Below, piece by piece: positions 18,799 through 29,637 of a stretch of DNA of 64,000 nt (the stretch's first letter is position 1; every line of letters begins with the position of its first letter). The notes under the pieces are model-generated. The model was not told the DNA's origin. It did no database searches and saw only the letters and a program-made list of their open reading frames with translations. The translations under genes and the position numbers were made by a program. Origin of the DNA: Nemertoderma westbladi (taxonomy: Eukaryota > Xenacoelomorpha > Nemertodermatida > Nemertodermatidae). The DNA is taken from assembly GCA_032718475.1 (NCBI GenBank), contig JAUCBJ010004630.1:123770-187769 (forward strand), in the 5' to 3' direction.

Positions 18799-20033
18799 TG
18801 TACGCGCTTTTGGAGACCTTTAGCAGTTTAACCTGCCAAAATTTATATGTCTTTAGTTGGTAAATTGACTTTATAAGATGACAAGATTTAATACAAAATA
18901 AACACAACATTAGCCGAAGCCAGCCTGTGCGCGTTCATTCACCCGATGGTTACACCCGGGAGACTGGATTCGTATGCTTAGATTTATTGCAGTGAAGCCT
19001 ACATGTATTATTCGATTGATCACTAATATATAATCTCTGGCAAATATTATTCACTTTCGGGAAATATTAGCAGTTCCTTTAGGACGTGGCGCTCTATCTA
19101 TGTAAACAAAGCTATGACTTATACTAAACACAACGATATGGCTTAGAATTCACGTATGAGACGCATTCTTTAGGAAATGCTTAGTTATCAGTCTCACTCA
19201 CTATCATACACACTACCTGTACCGCACAATACTGCTCACTGGTTTGCCGACAGTCACTGACTTTGATCACGTATAAAGAGAATAGCAATTGACTCATGTA
19301 GTGGCTATCAAATAGCATTATATTCACTACAAACCACTATAATATAAGTCGCAATCGTTATATGTAAACTGTCTCTCTAACCTGTAGTGTATCAAGAAGA
19401 TTGGGAAATTTGGGTTATTTGGCGATATTCTTCAACTAATAACATCCAACTAACTGACACAAATAATTACAAACAGTAAAAGCAGTAAGACGGTAGGTTA
19501 AGATATGTAAATAAGTATGATTGTTCCGAGATGAGTTAGTCCGATAACAGTTATACGCTCTATAATCTAAGCCTACTAATGTTTCTTATAAAGTCTGAAA
19601 ACAAGTGATTCCAGAGCCGTTCTTGTGGCCTAGAATAACACTGACTCGCCCAGCACAAATCCGTCGAATGTCTTCACAGGTAAAGGGTAAATCGCCCTGA
19701 TTGGCTGTTAAGCGGAACAAAGAAACCATGTGTCCAATGGCCCTTTCCACGTCAGCAGTCAGCTGGTAGATGTCGTAATCTGAATCCTTCCCACGACATG
19801 GTGATAGAGAAAATGCCGTATTGCGGGTTTTTGTACCTTACTATGTCCGCTAAAGCATACATCCAGAAGAATTACTTTTATGTCCGTTAAAAACACCTAT
19901 ACGGTACTTTGCGGGCCAGGGAACGGATTATATCCGTAAACGCTTTTACAGTAGGTTTTAGAGTATTTGAGCGCACGGGGGAAATCTGGATTGCGGAGCG
20001 AAGGACTAGTTATATCCCACAGAAGCTTTTACA
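18799..20033 (-). repeat. BEL-1 5' LTR (1235 bp)
   Basis: Direct repeat of 1821-3059, missing one CCAA. Ends TG...CA. Transcription of the element should start here and run leftwards. Confidence 0.95.
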
Positions 20034-20038
20034 CTGTC

Positions 20039-21112
20039 TGACAGTCAATCTCACAGACAATAAATAAGTAAGCACATCTCTTTACTATAATTTATGATAT
20101 TGGGGTTTTCCTAGTGTCTGATTCCATTTCCGATGTCAATTTTAATATTTGACTGAACCTAGAATGTCTGTTTAAGTCTGTCTGTATGTACAGACAGATC
20201 GACTGACAGACAAATATAAAGGCATAATAGACTCCTCCAAACAAGGAAAGATAACACCAGAAAAGAAATCACCGACCTTAAAACCTTACGTAGTGTGATT
20301 TGTTATGTTTTTGACAGACAGACCGACAGACGGACAGACAAACTAGATTACGTCAAATTTGAAAACTGACCCCGGAAATGAAATCCGCAACCACGAAAAC
20401 CCATGTAGCAATTATTTTAGTTAGGTGGTGTATATTTTTATATCGATAATTTGTTGACAAACAGAAAAACAGACCAATAGACAGACAATAAGAAAAACAG
20501 ACAACTTAAGCTTATGATGTGATGTTAGGATTTTGATTTCTAAAATCTACGTTAAATTCTGATTTAGAATTAATAAAAAAAAAATTTCTAAAATTTTCAT
20601 AATTTTGAAAAGTACTGGGGTACCATCTCCCCCTAATTTAACCGAAATTCAGATGTTCTGCCCTCGTGTATTGCATTTTGCATACGATGGCATTTTAGGT
20701 GCAATTCTGGCAAAACCTAAAACTGTCGGACAGCATAATTGAATTTGGGTAAATTAAAATTAGTGACAAAAAGTACTTATTTCCGAGACTGTTCTCTTAT
20801 CGAAGAACATTACTTTCTCAGCAAGTCCAAATCTAGATCAGAAATATTATATCTTTGCACTAAGCCCACACTTTTGGTGTGTTATATTTATCAGCAAGTC
20901 CTGTAAAGATAAGTACCCTGCAAAACCTACAGCAAATAAATAACACATTCCCACGATTCGATCAAAATTGCAAAATGCCTACAGGGGCCAGTCAGCCTTA
21001 AGGGGGCTAACTATAACACCCACAGAACTGAAATTTTCGAAAACTTACAAATTTTTTTGTAGTTTGATAGAAGGGCTTTCATAAAAGGTGATATCTGTTT
21101 TCAACATTGAAT
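20039..21112. other. Intergenic region right of BEL-1
   Basis: No gene seen. Contains many GTCTG/CAGAC clusters (20160-20220, 20310-20345, 20455-20500) arranged in both orientations, and a block at 20103-20190 related to 1721-1800. It is probably a degenerate repeat array. Confidence 0.55.
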
Positions 21113-21124
21113 TATTTTTTGACC

Positions 21125-24100
21125 AGGTCAGGTCAGGTATTCTAGGTCATTGATCAAGAAAACTTGCCACCTCCATGCAGCATAAAGGAGGTGCCACCTG
21201 TAGCTGCATAGACCCTCTTACTAGGGCAAATCTGGTCCTGTAACTAGGACCCCCTTCGTTCTGGGATAAGGACGCCCTTGGTCCTGGATTAAGGACCCAT
21301 ATACTTGGCTGCAGGGGTATATGGCCTGACCAGGCAGATGGTGATCTACCAATGGCTGGTCAGGAGTAGAGTGTTCTCATGTCCACTCTGAGAGCACTTC
21401 ACTGCGACCTGCACCTGGCAGCAAGGGTACAGGGCATGACCCAGCAGATGAGCTGCAACAGCCAATGGTGGGTCATGTGCGCCAGAGTAGATATGGGAGA
21501 TGGGCCTCATATCTGACTCCATTGCGACACCCACCCTGTGGAATGGCAAACCAGGGTGTGGTATTTGCCCCGAGAGCTGACTCGGCAAAAAAGCACCCCC
21601 CAACCCCCCACTATGGATTACATTAGCAATGCGGAGGTCCGGCCACTAGAGGCCAGTGGAATTACCGGACACAATCGGCCTCACAGGCGTCAGTTAACTC
21701 CTGACCGGCTGCCTGTCTCACCCCCTACTGGAGAGAGAGCAGCCAACAATTCTTTGAGTCCCTTTCCTGATGACCTTTCTGGCCCAAACCCTGGGTCACC
21801 AGGAAGGCCAGATTGTGATGGGGAGAGGGATTCTGGAGTTGGAGGCTACTCTCATGTTCCACCCCGACCAACAAAGCCATTGGTGAATCTGAGGCAGGTC
21901 ACAAGACTAGCCTCAGTAAACACCCTAACACTCGGGTCCCCAATGCGACAAGGTGAGCTGACTGCCTTGGCAGATAAGCTTTCTCTTAGCGCAGTGGGTG
22001 TTCAAGAGCACCGAATGCAGACTGGACAGACTGATGAGGTTCTGATTAAGGACATGGGGGGCGGTTGGCGACTCGCCCTCACGTCAGCAGATGATAGTGG
22101 TAATGGTGGAATTGGTCTATTGATGAATCCAACTGCACATGCAGCATTGGACAAAATAGACCAAATCTCTAACCGCATCATCCGTTGCCACTTCTCATGT
22201 TCTGGAAGACTGGCTAAGAAGTTTCCTAAGGTGGTTCTGATTGTGTGCTACTCTCCAACTAGTGTTGCCCCTGTAGAGGAGGTGGAAAATTTCTACCACA
22301 ATCTACAAGCAGCTACTGATGGAGTGGATCAGCATGCATTCTTAACATTCCTGGGAGACTTTAATGCAAGTTTGCATCAATCACCTACATCGCCCTGGGT
22401 CTATAGCAATAGTGTTAACCGAAATTCTGTCCATCTTCAGGATTTTATCTCTGGAAATGGATTGTTTTCGGCTGGAACCCAGTTCAAGAAGCGAACTGGA
22501 AAGCTATGGACTCATAGTGGACCCAGTGGTCACAAGTCCCAGATAGACCATATTCTGTTTCGTAGGAAATACAGGAGCTCTATACAAGACTGTAATGCAT
22601 TTACACTTCGACCCTTCTCCAGTGATCACCGCCTTATTGTGGCCAAGGTAAGACTTAGTCTGCGTGCTAGCAGAACAACGAAATCTGCCTTGCCGCGGCA
22701 TGACTGGTCCTCTCTGTTGCAACAGCCAAGTGTGAGATCCAGCTTCACACTACAGCTGAGCAACAGGTATGAGGCTCTTGCCTCTGAGGCGGCAGATCAC
22801 TGTGAGGGCTATACTGCCTTTACAGAAGCAGTTAAGTTAGCAGCTGCAGAAACAGTTCCTGTATACCCTCGTAACAGGAAAAGGGCCCCCTGGACTGACA
22901 ACAAAATTCAGAAGTGCCGAAATGACCTTCATAAGGCGCAGAAAGAGTCCCGACTCAAACAGACTACAGCGGCCAAGAATGCAGTTAAGGCTGCATCTAG
23001 GTCCCTGAACAGGCAGTACTCTGCTAATCTACAGGAGCTAATAAACCAACAGGTTGATGCCATTAATGATGCTGACGACAGCAGGCAATCATCCCAGGCA
23101 TGGAAATCGATCAATCTGCTTACTGGGCGGAAAAGCCAACCAACCACCAAGGTTAAGGCTGAATCACCAGCCGATCGCCTCAATGGTTGGAAAGCCCACT
23201 TTGAAAAGCTCCTCAATAATGACAGGGTATTGCCTGATAACTTTATAGAAGTAAAAGTGTCTGAGTCTGTACTCCCAGATATTCCCATTGGCGATATCTC
23301 CTTTGCAGAAGTGAAGGCTGCTGCAAAGAGCATTAAGACCAATCGTGCCAGTGGAGTAGATGGTGTTCCCCCTGAGGTCTTTAAAATACCTGAGTGTTTA
23401 AAGCTCATCTATCCCATCATAGTAGACATGTACCGAACAACAAGAGTCCCACAAGAAATGAAAACAAATAAGTTGGTGCCAGTTCCCAAGAAGGGCAACC
23501 TAACACTCTATGGTTCTTTTCGGGGAATCTCATTGATCTCGATTGCTGCAAAGCTATACAATAGGATTCTATTAAATCGCATCAGGGATCCCATTGAGAG
23601 ACTGCTCCGTGGAAATCAGAATGGGTTCCGTAAAGGTCGTGGGACCATGGAGCCCATTTTGGCACTTAGAAGGATAATTGAAGAGTTAGCAAAAAAGAAA
23701 GACAGGCATCTGGCTGTTATCTTTGTTGACTTCTTCAAGGCCTTTGATTCAGTCTCTCGCTCACGTATGTTCAGCATACTTTCATTATATGGGATTCCTG
23801 ATGAAATTATTGCAGCAATCAGATCAGTATACGATGGTTCGACAACATTTGTGTCTACTGTTGAAGGTGACACAGAACCATTTGAAGTGTTATGGGGCGT
23901 CCTCCAAGGAGATACACTTGCACCATTCTTGTTCATTATTGTGGTTGACTATGTTCTACGCATGTCCTTAGATCATTATAATGATGATGGGGTGATGATA
24001 ACTCCACCTACTGGCTCCAGAAGTCGAGGAAATCCTGCCAAGTACCTAACTGATCTAGACTTTGCTGATGACTTAGGAGTACTCTCAGAATCAAGCCCAA

Positions 24101-24874
24101 CGGCTCCTCAGCTCATTAGAACATGCTGCTTCTAGTGTTGGTCTTTTTATTAACTCCAGAAAGACCAAAATTCTGACAGTTAACTTTGAAAGTCCTCAGC
24201 AAGTCTCTGATCGGATGAGCATAAGCTCAAAGGATGGTATGCTTGAGCATGTGGACGACTTCTGTTACCTGGGATCATGGATCCGGAAGTCAGGTGAGGA
24301 CCTTCGAATACGTAAGGGAAAGGCATGGGCAGCCTTGAATAGGCTTTCCAGGATTTGGAAGTCACCGAGAATTAATCGGAAACTTAAGGTCCGATTATTT
24401 AGAGCAGCAGTAGTTCCAGTACTCCTCTACGGGAGTCCATGCTGGGCTCTAACTGCTGAGGACACCAAATCTCTGGATGGCACATTCACAAGAATGCTAC
24501 GCCGGGTTCATTGTGTCAAGTACAATGCACACATCTCCAACCAGACACTATATAACATTGGAGGTTTCTCATTGGTTCCCCCAAGCTTGACACCAGAACA
24601 AAATCGCCTCCGCTTTGCAGGACATTGCTTTCGCCGTGAGGACCAGCCAGTGCATAATCTTGTACTTTGGCAGCCTCATGGAGTGAATAAGCATGGTGGA
24701 CAGCCCATGACTTTCTTGAGACGCATCTTAAAGGACACTGGCCTTAAAGATGCGGATGATCTAGCAAATGTCATGGGTGATAGGGAGTTGTGGCGGAGCA
24801 ATTTTGTTGACAAGCCGGCACAGCATTCTTAAAAATGCAGCTGCAATGCAGCATGCCGATCCTAGTAGTAGTAG
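21125..24874 (+). mobile_element. LINE-1A: full-length RTE-like non-LTR retrotransposon
   Basis: Flanked by a perfect 12-bp target duplication, TATTTTTTGACC (21113-21124 and 24875-24886). It starts AGGTCAGGTCAGG, encodes endonuclease and reverse transcriptase, has a 3' UTR of only a few tens of bases and ends in a short (TAG)n tail. A very short 3' UTR and trinucleotide tail are typical of the RTE clade. It is nearly identical to LINE-1B (35649-39417). Confidence 0.93.
21613..24832 (+). pseudogene. Endonuclease-reverse transcriptase ORF of LINE-1A, broken by an 8-bp deletion
   Basis: The frame is open from the MDYISN start at 21613 to 24135 and resumes in another frame at about 24140-24832. 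Compared with LINE-1B, eight bases are missing at about 24093 (after CTCAGAATCA), just downstream of the FADD polymerase motif. The apurinic-type endonuclease (GDFNA, SQIDHIL, SSDH) and reverse transcriptase core (DFFKAFDS, LQGDTLAPF, FADD) are otherwise preserved. An extra C in the poly-C tract near 21600 separates an upstream in-frame ATG seen in LINE-1B. The damage is recent and slight. Confidence 0.9.
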
Positions 24875-24886
24875 TATTTTTTGACC

Positions 24887-25385
24887 TCAAAACTGCTCTT
24901 TTCAACAACATAATATATTGCTGATATTTATGCCTCTCTGTATAAAACAACCTTTTTATCAGTTTGTCGATTTTGACTTTTTTCATCACTAAATTCCCTA
25001 CTACTTTTTTATTTTTTATTCAATTTCCATTAAACATATACCAAAATGTTTAGCATCTTTAGGGCTACAATCGTGAATATTGGTTTGTAAAACATGGCCA
25101 TTTGGATCTTCTAGAACCGATTTTGTAACGATTTGCTACACTTTGTCTATCACAAAATAGTACTTAGTACTTATTTACACGCAGTCATCCAACGAAAATA
25201 CTTTATATTTCCTTCGCAACATTTTCACAATTTCAGTTGTTTTTAGCAGCTTTTTCTTTTGAAAGGGTTTGCGGAAAAATATCAACTTTCGGGCCATTTT
25301 TGGAAATTACTAAAATGTGCCTTTGGGCCACCAGAGGCTTAATCCGGCACTGCGTTTGTATCTCTGTAGGTATAATAGATTCCTT
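24887..25385. other. Intergenic spacer between LINE-1A and LINE-1D
   Basis: AT-rich, with no supported gene. It begins with the downstream flank of the LINE-1A insertion. Short ORFs at 25233-25458 do not continue. Confidence 0.5.
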
Positions 25386-26187
25386 CAAGAAATTAAAACA
25401 AATAAGTTGTTCCCCTTCCAAGAAGAGCAACATCACAATCTATGGTTCTTTTCGTTGAATCTCGTTGATCTCGATTGCTGCAAAGCTATACAATAAAATT
25501 CTATTAAATCGCATCAGGGATCCCATTGAGAGACTGCTCCGTGGAAATCAGAATGTATTCCGTAAAGGTCGTGGGACCATGGAGCCCATTTTGGCACTTA
25601 GAAGGATAATTGAAGAATTATGAAAAAAGAAAGACAGGCATCTGGCTGTTATCTTTGTTGACTTCTTCAAGGCCTTTGCTTCAGTCTCTCGCTCACGTAT
25701 GTTCAGCATACTTTCATTATATGGGATTCCTGATGAAATTATTGCAGCAATCAGATCAGTATACGATAGTTCGACAACATTTGTGTCTACTGTTGACGGT
25801 GACACAGAACCATTTGAAGTGTTATGGGTCGTCCTCCAAGGAGACACACTTGCACCATTCTTGTTCATTATTGTGGTTGACTATGTTCTACGCATGTCGT
25901 TAGATCATCATAATGATGATGGGGTGATGATAACTCCACCTACTGGCTCCAGAAGTCGGGGAAATCCTGCCAAGTACCTAACTGATCTAGACTTTGCTGA
26001 TGACTTAGGAGAACTCTCTGAATCATTAGAGGGAGCCCAACGGCTCCTCAGCTCATTAAAGATGCGGATGATCTAGCAAATGTCATGGGTGATAGGGAGT
26101 TGTGGCGGTGCAATTTTGTTGACAAGCCGGCACAGCATTCTTAAAAATGCAGCTGCAATGCAGCATGCCGATCCTAGTAGTAGTAGT
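25386..26187 (+). mobile_element. LINE-1D: 5'-truncated, internally deleted LINE-1 copy
   Basis: Similarity starts near the sequence for the KTNKLV region of the reverse transcriptase. It continues through FADD, then jumps at about 26057 directly to the DADDLAN segment near the C-terminus, a deletion of about 620 bp. It ends in the same 3' UTR and (TAG)n. Several substitutions create stops, for example TGA at 25457-25459 and TGA at 25621-25623. It is dead and older than LINE-1A. Confidence 0.85.
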
Positions 26188-26536
26188 ATCAACCACCCTC
26201 CGTGAACGCAGATTAAGATTCAGTGGGCACTGCTGGCGAAGTAAAGACGAGGTCATACCAGATCTACTTTTCAGGCAACCAACACATGGAAAGCGTAGCC
26301 GTAGACGACCGGACTGGGACACTTTAGTCCCATTTATTTAGTGTTTTGGGACCGAATTGTCCGGGACCGAATTGTCCGGACCGAATTGTCCGGGACCAAT
26401 AGTCCTACATCCGCTTGAAAGGGATAGTGAACTTGAGAGAAACGAAATTGCGACAAATATGGAGAATCGGGAAGCCTGGAAGGATCTCATTACCACTGTC
26501 CGAGTTCGCTCGACCTAGTAGTAGTGGTAGTAGTAG
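26188..26536 (+). mobile_element. 3' fragment of LINE-2 (plus strand)
   Basis: Reads as the C-terminal end of the LINE-2 reverse transcriptase (sequence for TTLRERRLRFSGHCWRSKDE) and its 3' end with a TAG/TGG tail. It mirrors the minus-strand copy starting at 26546. Its middle (about 26315-26412) is replaced by an unrelated stretch containing a 16-bp repeat. Confidence 0.8.
26315..26412. repeat. Small insertion with repeated GGGACCGAATTGTCC units
   Basis: Three to four copies of a partly palindromic 15-16 bp unit (26350-26397) flanked by GGGACACTTTAGTCCC. The stretch is absent from the other LINE-2 copies, where about 20 unrelated bases sit instead. Possible short inverted-repeat insert or filler DNA. 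Confidence 0.7.
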
Positions 26537-26545
26537 CAAATGTAA

Positions 26546-27676
26546 CTACTACTACCACTACTACTAGGTCGAGCGAACTCGGACAGTGGAAATGAGATCC
26601 TTCCAGGCTTCCCGATTCTCCATAGTTGTCGCAATTTCGTTTCTCCCAAGTTCAGTATCCCTTTCAAGTTTATCTATATATGTTATGGCCGGTCGTCCAC
26701 GACTACGGTTTCCATGAGTTGGTTGCCAGAAAGTAGATCTGGTATGACTTCGTCTTTACTTCGCCAGCAGTGCCCACTGAATTTTAATCTGCGTTTACGG
26801 AGGGTGGTTGATACAGGTGGTATTGTACCATAAAGCTCGGCGTTTGTCATGTGTTGTCTCCAGCTGATGTTTAGGGCTGCCCTTAGTAGTCTTGTGTAGC
26901 AACCATCAATTCGTTGTTCAAGTGATTTAGTCAGTGTCCAGGTCTCAACCCCGTATAAAAATACACTTTCCACTGTGGCTCGAAAGAACTTAGTCTTCAG
27001 GGGCCTGGAGAGATCTGATTTCCAGATGGTATCCAATTTTGATAGAGCTACCCAAGCCTTTGCTTTCCTAACTTCTATGTCCTTTTTGCTACTATCTATC
27101 CATGATCCAAGGTACTGGAAGTCATCGACTTTCCTTAGTTGATTATTATCAATGGTTGTCAAGTTTCCATCAACATTAAAGGTCATGAATTCGGTCTTTG
27201 TAGCATTTATATGCAATCCAACCTCCTTAGCAGCCCTCTCCACTTTATTTACTAGAAGCTGTGCATCTGCTAGCGTATTAGAGAGCAGGGCAATGTCATC
27301 CGCAAAGGCGGTGTCTGTGACTGTAGTTGCCGGATATCTACTACTTCTGCGTTTTTGAAGTGTGAATCCCAGATCTTCACCATTTGTGGCCGTCCTCATT
27401 GCGTAATCTAGCACAATTACAAATAGTAATGGTGCTAATGTGTCACCTTGCAGTACGCCAGCCAGGATTGAGAAAAACTCAGTTTCACCATCTGGTGAGA
27501 GTACCTGCGCTTCTGTGTCACAATATAACAATCCAATGCCAGCAACAATTACTTCTGGTATTCCATAAGCTCTTAGGATTTCAAGCATTTTACCTTTATG
27601 GATGGAGTCGAATGCCTTCTTGAAGTCGACAAAAGTCATGACTGCGGGGAGATTCTTTGACTTAATTCCTTCAAGT
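26546..27676 (-). mobile_element. LINE-2A: 5'-truncated RTE-like LINE, minus strand
   Basis: Starts (3' end) with a (CTA)n-type tail and runs to about 27676, where similarity to LINE-2B stops. Contains the reverse transcriptase from just before DFKKAFDS to the C-terminus. It is a second family, distinct from LINE-1 by sequence but with the same domain layout and a similar trinucleotide tail. Confidence 0.88.
26683..27639 (-). pseudogene. Reverse transcriptase fragment of LINE-2A
   Basis: 318 codons beginning just upstream of the catalytic DFKKAFDS motif. It contains LQGDTLAPLLF and FADDIALL (catalytic aspartates about 27290-27300), followed by the LINE-2 thumb and C-terminal region with LGSWIDSSKKD and GVETWTLT. 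The endonuclease and first half of the polymerase are missing through 5' truncation, so it cannot be functional. Confidence 0.88.
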
Positions 27677-29637
27677 TAATGTAAACCTATAAGAAATCCC
27701 TGAAATATTAAAAAATTTCAAGATATGGCAATTGATGACGTTCCATTTTGAACAATATGGAGAACAATATGGAGATACCATGATAATTAATACCAGCAGA
27801 TACGCAAGGAATAAATCTACAAAAATTACCATGGTTGTTGCATAAATTGCCTATAATGTATTGTATATAATAATGCATATTGTATGTATATATACAATAC
27901 ATGTATGTATATGTATGTATATTGATGGCAATTGCCGCTGGAAAGTTTTTGTGGTTTTACCGCAAACAATAGACATCTTGTGATCAGTGGGAGAAAGGCT
28001 ATTTGCTTTTCATAAAAATACTTTAGTTAATTTTTTCGGTAATTGACTTTATCGAACTCATCTGGTCTAGTCTAGACAGACTGAAGTATGCTTAAGGGTT
28101 TATGATAAAGTCTATTAATTAATGTTAGACCGATTGGGCGAGAATTCAGATTAGGGTGGACAGACTTGATGATATATACTCATGATTACGCAAATACTGA
28201 TGAAGTAGAAGATTAGACAGCAAAATGTTATATATTTATTTACATTTACTTTAATTTCATTCCCCTTAAAATCATAAAAGGTTTGGTCATTTGGTTTAGG
28301 ATTATCCAGAGTAGAGATTACGAATAAGACGATGTATGATAACTTTGAGATACAGGAATCCTACAATATATATCGTACATACATAATTTTCCATTAGTCA
28401 ATCCGACATACAGTACTTTGTATATAGAATACTGTATTTCTGTACAAATTATTAGCGATTGGAAAACTGCTAAAAAATAACTTTATAACTTTGTTTTGTA
28501 ACTTTGTTTTCTGAGAAAAGAGCTTTCGAATGAGTCTAAAACGAACTTCGTACGACCACTAGAACTGGAGATTATACATTTTGAAGATCTCCAATGACCG
28601 ATAAGTCTATACCGTGTAATCCCGCTTATTCGAGGCCCGTCTTTTTTCCGGAGACTTGACGTTGTCTTATAATCTGACCAGTACGTCCAATAATCATAAA
28701 AAAATACCTTCTAAATTAAATTTTTGTGCTCTTTCTCGTGGAGACATCCAATTGGCACCACTGAGCACAGAAATTTGCAGAAATTGAATGCAAACCCCAA
28801 ACTTCATCGCATTTACCAATATCGCGATATATCGGAGCAAGTATCTTCTACTCCAGCTATCTCGAAAACTAAGCAAGATATGGGAAACGGTTTCCATTTT
28901 AGATTCAGCATGGAATTCTGCATCAGATAGCATATGTTTCAAAAATTCGTCTTTTTGGTCAGAAAATGCACTACAATGAATTCAATGAACGTGTAAGTTG
29001 TGAGATATGCTTTAATCCCCCCCACCCCCATGTAAAAATAAATAGTATGATTTTACTGTTTGCCATAATTGGGGACTATTTATTTGTGATCTGATACTCA
29101 TCCTCCTGGATATCATCATAGTGACTGCAGTTAGATGTTGTAGTATATATATATACAAGCTGCAGTCTTGCTACCATCTGTACTTCTAAAATGTCCATCT
29201 AATATCCACAATACAATGACGAGAAATTGAACTTATCGCTCTCTAATGCCTCTCCATGATCTCTTCATTCCATAACATTGGTTTAGTTATGGCTAACATC
29301 GTAAATGCTCCTATATTACCTTGCTTGTATGTCATGCAGTAATCTAGACCTTTAGAAGAGCTCCATCAAATTAAATTGAAATTGAATTGAAATTGAAAAT
29401 TGAATTGACATGGGTGTCCACGTGATATCTATATAGATTTACAGTAGGATAATAAATTGATTTTAATCCAACCAGTAGGTTTATAGCTACCATACCACAG
29501 CATGATACCTTTATACCTTTACCTATACCTTTATAGCATGACATACCACAAATGATCAAATGATAAACCATGTTATGTATAAACCTTGTTATGTGACTGT
29601 TATGTATAAACCATGTCAATTAAGTTTTAAATTCAAT
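27677..29637. other. Intergenic region upstream of the receptor gene
   Basis: AT-rich, no gene seen. Contains a TATG/TGTA microsatellite-like stretch (27870-27925), TATATA at 29145-29155, a GAAATTGAATT repeat (29375-29410) and imperfect repeats around TTATGTATAAACC just before the receptor start (29568-29620). The receptor promoter should lie here but no core element can be assigned. Confidence 0.5.

Larger units (their letters stand above)
1821..20033 (-). mobile_element. BEL-1: giant (18.2 kb) BEL/Pao LTR retrotransposon
   Basis: The element is bounded by direct LTRs (1821-3059 and 18799-20033) with TG...CA ends and a perfect 5-bp target duplication, CTGTC (1816-1820 and 20034-20038). On the minus strand the order is 5' LTR, a leader of about 1.8 kb, gag, pol (DUF1759-like segment, zinc knuckles, aspartic protease, reverse transcriptase, RNase H, integrase, DUF5641-like tail), an AT-rich spacer, accessory ORFs A, B and C, polypurine tract and 3' LTR. 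By eye the LTRs differ by one substitution near 2694/19667 and one 4-bp indel, so insertion is recent. Pol looks catalytically intact. Two frame breaks were noted, one in gag-pol and one in accessory B/C. At 18.2 kb it is far larger than typical BEL/Pao elements of roughly 5-10 kb. Confidence 0.95.

Noticed and set aside
22929-23408. 159-codon minus-strand ORF in LINE-1A (also at 37458-37937 and 58528-59008)
   Set aside because: Antisense shadow of the LINE-1 coding region that recurs only because the copies are near-identical.
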